From: Histomonas meleagridis
Lineage: Eukaryota > Parabasalia > Tritrichomonadida > Dientamoebidae
Reading direction: 5' to 3'
DNA length: 64,000 bases
Assembly: GCA_020186115.1 (NCBI GenBank)
Contig: WSYJ01000186.1
Location: 1,099,501 to 1,163,500, forward strand
Positions 41,011-50,000 of the stretch are shown one piece after another. Position 1 is the first letter of the stretch. Each line of letters begins with the position of its first letter. Made by a program: the position numbers and the translations under genes. The notes beneath the pieces were generated by a model. It saw nothing but the letters and a program-made list of their open reading frames with translations. It was not told where the DNA came from and did not search any database.

Positions 41011-41571
41011 TTAAAATTTTCGTTTATTTCGAATTATTTTTGCAATTTCAATAGGATTAACTCCTTCTTCAATTAGTTTCTTATGAAGCTCCCAATCATT
41101 CTTTGATAGTTCTTCATAATGTTCAAAAAAGTATTTTAGTATTGGATCATTTCGATAAAACCATAATGCGAAACGATTTTGGTTTTCTTCTTCTGTTTTA
41201 TAATGAACAAAATATTTTGATCTAATATTTTTTGTGATATTTTTATCAATTAAATTTTGTTCAATTAGTTTCTCAAGTAAATAATATGATTCTTGTGTGT
41301 TGATTTCAGTTATACGTTTGATAAAAATTGAAATTAGTTTATCGACACTTTGATTATTTTCTTCTTCTTTCGTTTGAAGTGTTTTTAAAAAATTTAAGTA
41401 AATATCAAATTCATGTTTTAGTGATGAAAATGCATTATAAGCCAGGCTACCTATAATAATATTAAATGTATTTGGAAAATTTAAATCGAATAATTCCAAT
41501 ACTTTTTTACAGTACCGGACACGAAAATCTGTCCATCGGCCGGAAATTTCTGGCCACGAAATGATCGGCAT
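41011..41571 (-). pseudogene. Truncated DUF3447/ankyrin head with replaced 5' end
   Basis: Covers the N-terminal helical half of a head (KKVLELFDLNFPNTFNIIIG, YLLEKLIEQNLIDKNITKNI, ELSKNDWELHKKLIEEGVNP, then IAKIIRNKRKF and stop). The DUF3447/ankyrin half is absent, and instead the Maverick debris follows. The first ~20 codons (MPIISWPEISGRWTDFRVRY) derive from the palindromic GC-rich repeat at 41520-41690 rather than from an ankyrin gene, so the true 5' end was lost. The frame is open and could be expressed, but looks like a gene fragment. Confidence 0.7.
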
Positions 41572-41690
41572 TTGAAGTAAACGGCCGCGAGCCGAAAAAA
41601 TTGTCCATTAGCCGGAAATTTCTGGCCAAGGCCTTTTTCGGTTAAAACGGTTTTGACGCGAGCCGAAAAAATCTTTCCATTCAAATTCGT
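41520..41690. repeat. GC-rich near-palindromic direct repeats
   Basis: GGCCGGAAATTTCTGGCC (41538-41555) recurs 72 bp later (41610-41627) with one change at the first base. Both copies are near-palindromes. GCGAGCCGAAAAAA recurs at 41587 and 41658, each followed by a TTCCATT/TGTCCATT motif. This ~70-bp unit, present about 2.3 times, is much richer in G+C than its surroundings. It may be part of a mobile element or a regulatory array. Confidence 0.6.
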
Positions 41691-43508
41691 GTATGATACA
41701 ATACACAAACGGTCATCTAAGCAAAGACTGGATGGCGAAATCATAGCAATTTTCAATTGAAAATGTTAGTAAACCGTTTCGAGATGTCCCTTCAGAAAAT
41801 TTGTAATTACTTTTTCAAGCATATACACTTATAATATAAATAAAATTTTATAGTAAAAATTATTTGGCTAGATTCGGATTATTTGAGTATATGACTTTAA
41901 TTTAGAAAATTGAATTATTCGAAATTTGATTAAAAAATTTTACATAATTTTTTTATTGTTTATACATATTAATTTGCACAATAACATTGCTATATATACT
42001 ATTAGGTTTTTTATAAAATAAATATTATTGATTTTGAGAAAAAGTATATTTATTATTAATATTTACATGCCAAAAAATCATCAAGACTCTAAAAACTCAT
42101 CCTTTTTTTCTCTTATAAATTTTATGTAAGCATTTATATATACAAAATTTAATTTTTCTGAAATATTTATAGATTTCTTATGCTGAATTTCGAGGAAAAG
42201 TGGTATTTTGCACGACCGTTTAAAAACCGCGATTTAGAATTCAAATATTTTATGGCTATAAACTTTTTGAATTAAAAATAATCGTCGGAAGAAGGAAATA
42301 TTTATTATGCGTTATACGTGCATATTCTAACAACTTTTTCTCAAAACTCAGCAGAAGAATCTCAATAAAACTTTGATATCATTTCAACCAAATCATCATC
42401 ATAATCATATTTGAAAATAAAAAAGAAAAAAATGGTCAATTTTTTTTTTATACTTAATTTAAATATTTCGTTTTTCGTTAAAAATGAAATATGCATTTTT
42501 TGGTGTACTAAGGGTAAAAGCAAGAAATCATGATTGTCTATGTAAATTTATCAATGCCACAATAAGGGGACACTTTATTAGTTTACTCAATAGCGAATTC
42601 ATAAAAACAGTGACCAGACACAGGATAACATTCATCACGCATCTTTCAACTGTTAGATCTGGTCACGTTTGGATTCTATTTAAAAGAGATGTTAAGAGTA
42701 ACATCTAAATATAATAAAGAAACAATTATAGATCGAATTGCAAGGGCATTGAAATCTATCAAAAAAGAAACAATTTCAGAATATCTGTATATGTGTTTAT
42801 CTATATCAGGCATTTGAAATCGATGGTCTTATTATTGATCAATTTCTCCATAGATCCCGAACGAGCATTAATCAACGAAGAATTTTCAGAGAAAAAATGG
42901 ACAAGTATGGGTTCATTGATAATCCTGATTATGAAGGTTCAGGTGAATTTAGATATGTCAATATGTTATTCCTTGATTTCTTCTGATGAATTTCTAGAAA
43001 TAGTAGAATTATTTATGGCAGTTTTAACCGTGATTTAACATTCAAATATTTGACGGTTTACTCGACCCCTAAATCCATAAGAATAAACTATTTAATTATT
43101 TCCAAACAAACTGGTCGTAAAATATTAGGAATTCTGCTTCAGGTTTTTTGCCATAATGTTTCGAACATATTTTGGCGATATCTGAAATGAAACATATTTA
43201 TGAAAAAATATGTTTCCAAAAGCTTAAACGGGATAAAAGATTCATATATCACAAATAAATATTTATTTGTTAATTTTGTTAATTCCAAAATACATTTTAC
43301 ATAATATGATTTTTTTTAATGAGAAAAGGTTTGGGATGATCACAATGAGATTTTACTAATACTTTTTTCATAATACAAATTCAAAATTTATATTTAAAAG
43401 AATTTGAACATAACAAAAGATGATAACGATGAAATTGCATTCAAATAATCGTAAACTATTTAAAATATTTCACTTTTTTGCAACTGAAGATAAACACAAA
43501 CTTTAGGC
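41691..43508. other. Long intergenic region, debris
   Basis: About 1.8 kb of AT-rich DNA without an intact gene. It includes the degenerate coding-like stretch at 42484-42990 (separate entry) and a direct repeat pair: AACCGCGATTTAGAATTC (about 42225-42242) and AACCGTGATTTAACATTC (about 43026-43043), both followed by AAATATTT. Confidence 0.4.
42484..42990 (+). other. Possible degenerate coding region
   Basis: A 74-codon frame (MKYAFFGVLRVKARNHDCLC...) continues in other frames as TSKYNKETIIDRIARALKS, then AFEIDGLIIDQFLHRSRTSI and FREKMDKYGFIDNPDYEGSG, GEFRYVNMLFLDFF with stop at about 42987. Amino-acid composition looks protein-like, but frame changes break it. I do not recognise the family. 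It is flanked by the ~18-bp direct repeat pair at 42225 and 43026. Confidence 0.25.
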
Positions 43509-44780
43509 ATGCCTAAAACTAACAAACGTAATACAACAAAATCTTCAAGTTCTCCCAAGAGAAATAGTAAAGTTAATGAAACTCAAACTAGTTATATAAA
43601 AATACTTATATCTCTTGAACAAGTAATATTTAATTTAACTAATGAAAATATTGAATTATCAATTCGACGAACAATGGAGCTATTTAATTCAAAATATCCA
43701 TATTCATTTAATTCTGTTATTTGTACTTTGATTTATTATGCATTTTCATCTCAAAAATGCGAAATAAATACATATCTTAAATACTTAGAAATGTTGCAAG
43801 CAGAAGAAGAAATGAATAAAGAATATCCAAAAGTCATTAAGATTTTTACCAACTTCATATCTGAAATAGTATCAAAGGAAAAATATTATATAATAGAGAG
43901 AATGATTGAACTCAAGTTAATTGATGTAAATATCCTCAAAAATATTAATTCAAATTATTTCATGCATCGTAAAACTAAAACTGAAAACAATGTTTTAGAC
44001 AATCAAAATAAAAGTAGGAGAAATCGGAAAAGAATTGAACCAATAGAAAAACCTTTAGTAGAAAATTATGAAGAACTTTCAAATAATGATTTTGAACTTC
44101 ATGAAAAATATATTAAAGAAGGACATAATCCGAATGAAATTGCGAAAATAATTCGAAATGATGAAATAGAAAAACTTAAAGAAATATCATCACAAACAAA
44201 CTTCGATTTTAATCAAACAATTGAGCCATCACTTTATGAAAGATGTTCATTTATTAATAAAGAAAATGTTACATTAATTGATTATGCAGCATTTTTTGGA
44301 TCAATTAAATGTTTTAAATATTTACTTATGAATAGTGCAAATGTTAAAAACATAGGTAAATACGCAGTTGCAGGTGGAAATGAAGAAATTATTCATTTAT
44401 GTGAACAAAATCATTCATCATTTGAAGGTGCATATGAAGCAGCAATTATGTTTCATCGAAATGATATCTTTAAATATCTTTATGAAAATAAAACTGAAGA
44501 TATTGATAATTTAAAAGAATTAGGTGAAAAATGCGTTTCATATTTTAATTATGAAATTTTTACATATTTAGAAAAAGAAGGAATGAAAATTAATGAAAAT
44601 ATCATTAAAGAAGCAGCAAAAATTGGAAATATTTTTCTTGTAAAATATTTCCTTAAAAATAATCAACTTTTAGGAAATATTTTAGTTTTTGCTTCATTTT
44701 CAGGAAATATTGAACTTGTTACATACATTTTAAAGCAAAAAGAAATTGACATTAATGCTAAAGATATTTATTTGTTTTAA
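43509..44780 (+). CDS. DUF3447/ankyrin head protein (intact)
   Basis: Best preserved family member, 423 residues. Basic/serine-rich start (MPKTNKRNTTKSSSSPKRN), helical region at 30-180, ELSNNDFELHEKYIKEGHNP motif, EPSLYERCSF, DUF3447-type ankyrin (about 255-330: TLIDYAAFFGSIKCFKYLLM, KYAVAGGNEEIIHLCEQNHS, MFHRNDIFKYLYE), further repeats and SGNIELVTYILKQKEIDINA followed by KDIYLF and stop. The stop falls 15 nt into the first 80-nt spacer; nine near-identical modules of array F follow. ATG at 43509. Role unknown; ankyrin repeats suggest protein binding. If spacers are spliced, the product would gain about 300 residues. Confidence 0.88.
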   Translation: MPKTNKRNTTKSSSSPKRNSKVNETQTSYIKILISLEQVIFNLTNENIELSIRRTMELFNSKYPYSFNSVICTLIYYAFSSQKCEINTYLKYLEMLQAEEEMNKEYPKVIKIFTNFISEIVSKEKYYIIERMIELKLIDVNILKNINSNYFMHRKTKTENNVLDNQNKSRRNRKRIEPIEKPLVENYEELSNNDFELHEKYIKEGHNPNEIAKIIRNDEIEKLKEISSQTNFDFNQTIEPSLYERCSFINKENVTLIDYAAFFGSIKCFKYLLMNSANVKNIGKYAVAGGNEEIIHLCEQNHSSFEGAYEAAIMFHRNDIFKYLYENKTEDIDNLKELGEKCVSYFNYEIFTYLEKEGMKINENIIKEAAKIGNIFLVKYFLKNNQLLGNILVFASFSGNIELVTYILKQKEIDINAKDIYLF

Positions 44781-46274
44781 TTGAAATTTATTTTAATATT
44801 TTTATATTTCAAAATAATATTTGGAAATTATTTCAAATATTTAATACAGCACTTAATGAAGCATCTTATTATGGTCATACAGAAATAGTCAAATTACTTC
44901 TTGAACAAAAAGGAATTGATATTAATGCTAAAGATATTTATTTGTTTTATTTAATATTTATTTTAATAATTTTATATTTCAATATAATATTTGGAAATTG
45001 TTTAAAATATTTAATACAGCACTTATATTAGCATCTGATAAAGGTCATACAAAAATAGTCAAATTACTTCTTGAACAAGAAAGAATTGATATTAATGCTA
45101 AAAATATTTATTTGTTTTAATTGAAATTTATTTTAATATTTTTATATTTCAATATAATATTTGGAAATTATTTCAAATATTTAATACAGCACTTATATTG
45201 GCATCTGATAAAGGTCATACAGAAATCGTTAAATTACTTCTTGAACAAGAAGGAATTGATATTAATGCTAAAAATATTTATTTGTTTTAATTGAAATTTA
45301 TTTTAATATTTTTATATTTCAATATAATATTTGGAAATTATTTAAAATATTTAATACAGCACTTATATTGGCATCTGATAAAGGTAATACAAAAATAGTC
45401 AAATTACTTCTTGAACAAAAAGAAATTGACATTAATGCTAAAGATATTTATTTGTTTTAATTGAAATTTATTTTAATATTTTTATATTTCAAAATAATAT
45501 TTGGAAATTATTTCAAATATTTAATACAGCACTTAATGAAGCATCTTATTATGGTCATACAGAAATAGTCAAATTACTTCTTGAACAAGAAAGAATTGAT
45601 ATTAATGCTAAAAATATTTATTTGTTTTAATTGAAATTTATTTTAATATTTTTATATTTCAATATAATATTTGGAAATTATTTAAAATATTTAATACAGC
45701 ACTTATATTGGCATCTGATAAAGGTCATACAGAAATCGTTAAATTACTTCTTGAACAAGAAGGAATTGATATTAATGCTAAAGATATTTATTTGTTTTAT
45801 TTAATATTTATTTAGATAAAATGATATTTCAATATAATATTTGGAAATTATTTAAAATATTTTGGACAGCACTTATATTGGCATCTGAAGGTGGTTATAC
45901 AAAAATAGTCAAATTACTTCTTGAACAAGAAGGAATTGATATTAATGCTAAAGATATTTATTTGTTTTATTTAATATTTATTTAGATAAAATGATATTTC
46001 AATATAATATTTGGAAATTATTCAAATTATTTAAAACAGCACTTGTTAGAGCATCTGAAGAAGGTTATATAGAAATAGTCAAATTACTTCTTGAACAAGA
46101 AGGAATTGATATTAATGCTAAAAATATTTATTTGTTTTATTTAATGTTTATTTTAATAATTTTATATTTCAAAACAATATTTGGAAATTACTTAAATTAT
46201 TTTATACAGCACTTGATTATGAATCCTCTAAAGGTCACAAAAAAGTCGTTGAACTTCTTCATGTGGTCGAATGA
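44766..46274 (+). repeat. Ankyrin module array F (nine modules, exact 170-bp period)
   Basis: The T codon of TAL starts at 44846, 45016, 45186, 45356, 45526, 45696, 45866, 46036 and 46206: eight intervals of exactly 170 bp. Each unit is a 30-codon module (for example TALILASDKGHTEIVKLLLE then QEGIDINAKD) plus an 80-nt spacer. The head's last NAKD is also exactly 80 nt from the first T codon. 170 is not a multiple of 3, so consecutive modules lie in different frames, and spacers often contain TAA just after KDIYLF. The last module, TALDYESSKGHKKVVELLHV then VE and stop (46272-46274), is distinct and looks like the genuine C-terminus. Confidence 0.85.
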
Positions 46275-47028
46275 ATTTAGTTAATATTTTCTCTTCATAA
46301 TAAATAATTATTATTTAGATATATTATTAAATCTATTGATATATGAAATACTTTCAAATATTTTCATGAATGAAAAGTGATATTATTTCCAAATATATTT
46401 CTCTTCGAATTTTCACCACCTTTTTTTTATTTTAATAATATAATTTATGGATGATATTAATCCCGAAAATTCCCATTAAATGAAAAAAATTCCTTCAATT
46501 TCCAAAAAATTGTTAAATTTATTTTTTAATAGTTTACATGTTGTATAATTTACTTTTTAAACCACTAATATCATTGAAAAAAACAGTGTTAAACGAACAA
46601 AAACATTGAATTTAAGTGACAGTTAAGTTTTGCACTAATGAATAACAAAAAAATTTACTCTGGATCAAAGATATATTCCCATAACATCTTTTCATAGGTT
46701 GCTTTGATGTATTGTTTTCAATAAGCATAATGGTTGTAAAGGATTTATTTTGGGTATGAAATGTAAAAGAATTTTATTTTGTCATTAAATATTTGAAGCA
46801 TCGAATATAATTGCTTTGCAATGAATGGAATCAAGATTCATTGGTTTTTGATTTATATTTTCTCATGAAATTCTATCTGGATTTTATCTATTGATCAAAC
46901 AGCACAATTTTTATTTTTTTTTTTTTGCATTTATCTAAAGAAGATTAAATTATGAATATTCCACATTTTTGATAAAGAATTAACATTTGATATTAAAAAA
47001 CAATTTACAAAAATTAATAAAAATCTAT
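46275..47028. other. AT-rich intergenic; nothing supported
   Basis: 754 bp between array F and the 3' end of the UBR4-like gene. Poly-T runs and AT-rich sequence; no gene, RNA or clear repeat. Confidence 0.4.
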
Positions 47029-50000
47029 TTAAATAAAAGCCAATCTCAAACAGAACGGATTATCTTTTGGCGGATTTGCATCCCACAACAATTCCTTCAA
47101 TTCTTGTTGTTTATCATATGGAAGGAAATAAAAATCTCTTAGAAGGTATTCCCAAAGATTTTGATTCATTAATTTATTCTTCAAAACGTTTTCAATTGCT
47201 TTCCCCCAACATTTAACAACGATTTCCTTATTAGTTGACATTCTATTTAATATAATTCTCGAACAATTACAAAATATTTCATTTGTATAAAGTGATTCAC
47301 AAATTTTTATCAATTCATTTTCATTTATAATAATATTTTCAGAATCGACAAAAGCATTAGCAATTCTAAAAGCGATTTTTTGTAATTCATTTTTTGGTTC
47401 TATATTTGGTTCAATGAAATCGAACAAAGATTCGCCATTATAAAACCAATCAAACTCATTATCTAATGAAGGTAATTTCGAGATTGGAATAGTAAAAACA
47501 TTAATTTCATCAATGATTATATCATTCATTGTCTGGAAATTAAATTTAATTTGATAACGTTTACCGATTCCAATTTCATTTAAATCTAAAGGAATCGAAA
47601 CATATCGTGAACAATTTACTTCTATAATTCTATTAAATATTTGTAATTGTTGTGGCCCATTAAATACGTTTTGAGGACTTATTAAGATTCTAAATCCAAC
47701 AATTACTGAATCATTTGCTGTTGAATATATTTCGATAATTTTTGTTTTTGATCTTTGAGGTATAATAATTGGTTTTCTTGTTAATACTGAGTTAAAACTT
47801 CCATTTAAACCATTGATATTCACGTTAACATTTTCCATTGTTATATTTGAATATACCCAAAATGTTGGCGGAACTTTTAATTGTGTAATAACATTTTCTT
47901 TTAATGATTTTTTAAGTTTGATTTCCGATATTCTTCCATCTGTTGTTAAAACATATAAATTATTTTGATATTTAAATAATGAAATCGGTGTTTTATCCAT
48001 CGGAAGAATTGGGAAACGACTTGTTTCGAATAATGAATCATTTGCTGAGAATTTTATTTTATTTTCATTAAATTCGATAGTTATAATTCCACCTGATATT
48101 GGATGAATAAATATGAATAAAAATGGATTCATTGGATGTGTAGAACATAAACATAAATCACTTGGAAAATTAAATGTTTTAATATAAATTGGATTAAATT
48201 TGTTTTCAATAAATTTATCACATTCAATTAAAATAATATCGGAACTACTTTCAGTAATAAATAAAAAATTTGTTTCTTGTGAATAATTTAAAAATGGATA
48301 AAATGATTTCCATGGAAATTCTTTAAATTCATTGATTAAAATTGTGTTTTCTTTGTTTAATGAATAATTTATTATATTATATTTTCCATTAGTAAATGTT
48401 ATTATGATAAAAACATTTTTATTTTGTTGAACTATTTCACTTGAATAAAAATTAATTTGTGAATCATTAATAGTAATATTTAAAATAGGATTTTTAATAT
48501 TATTAATATCGAAAAATTGAAAATTGTTTTGTGTTAAAATTCCAATTATATTCGGATTTAAAGGTATAGTATAAATAGATATAATATAATCATCTGGTAA
48601 AATATTAACAAAATTTTGTTGTTTTATTGTAATTATTCCATTATCTGTTACATGAAATATTGTAACATTCGTAATCGATGAGCCGAATATTAAATTTGGG
48701 TTTTCAGTGTGTAAAATTAACTGAATGATTGGTGATTGAATTTCGATTGATGAGAGTTTAGTAAAAGTCGGAAGTGAATATGAAACAATTGAATTGGAAT
48801 TTGAAATTAACAAAATATTATTTAATGTTCCACAAACAGTTGTTAAAATTACTGGTGCATATGATGATTTATTACTAATTTTACGAAGGTTTACTGAATC
48901 TAAAGAACCGAAAAATAAATCAGAAGAATGTAAAAACACAAGTGAATCACAAATTGAAGAAATTATTAAATTTCTTGGTACTTGTACAATCGAAGCATTA
49001 ATAAACTTTTCAAAACAAATTTTTTCTTTTTTTATTTGTTTCTCATCTTTAAATGGTTGAAGTATTTTATAATAAAGTTTTAAATAATTATTATTAGAAT
49101 TTTGTTTTGTGTTATTATCTTCTTGAAAAGGACCAACAACTCGAATCTGATTTTGTTCTGATCGAATTATTGTCGAAAGAGAATTTAGTCGATTATCTCT
49201 TACTTGATTCATATTATTTTGAAAAGAAAAATAATTTCGAAGAAAACCTTCTGCATTTCTAATTCTTATAGTTTCATTTGAATATAATGATTCTTGTTGA
49301 GGATTATGTAAACACATATTTGGTATTGAATAACAATCACATTTATTCGAAGAATATTTAACAAACACTAAATCATGACCTTTATGACATGTTAAAGCGC
49401 ATGATAAACAACAATAAAATTGTTTAATAATTCCACATGTATAACAATAAAATAATGGTTGTTCACCATTTGATGTTTTATTTGTGCATTTATAATCGGA
49501 TTCTTTTGGAAATGACCATAAATCAATAACTTCTTTTTCTTTATTATTAGATGGAAATTCTTCCCAATCTAAACTTAAATGATGTGGAACAAATTTCTTT
49601 AATTGTTTGTTTTTAATTAACGGAATATATTCAGTAAATTTAAGTAAAAATTCTTGTATATCTGTTGAATAAACAAAATCAGAATCAATAACTTTTGGTA
49701 ATAAATAAGAAATAATTTTCTCTTTTTCTGTTATGTTCATAAAAATTGAACATGAAAATTTAGGATTAGAAAATAAAAAATTTATTATAACATTTGAAAA
49801 ATAAATATAAAATTTATCAAATTTTGAAATGTATTGAATACAATATATAAATTGATCAAATAATTTCATTTCTATTAATAAATCAAATAATTTAATTTGT
49901 TTTTCAAATAAAAACTCTTGAAATATATATGAATAAACATAATCAACATTTTTTAAGAATTCAACTACAAAATAATCCTTTTTCTTTAGTAAATAACACA

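Noticed and set aside
44766-46274. Canonical GT-AG introns (GTATGT...ACTAACACACAG type) in ankyrin spacers
   Set aside because: Spacers usually begin ATTTATTT with no GT at a fixed place, and several modules lack AG at the 3' side (TTTGATACTGC, TTTAACTCTGC), so the known trichomonad intron consensus does not fit.
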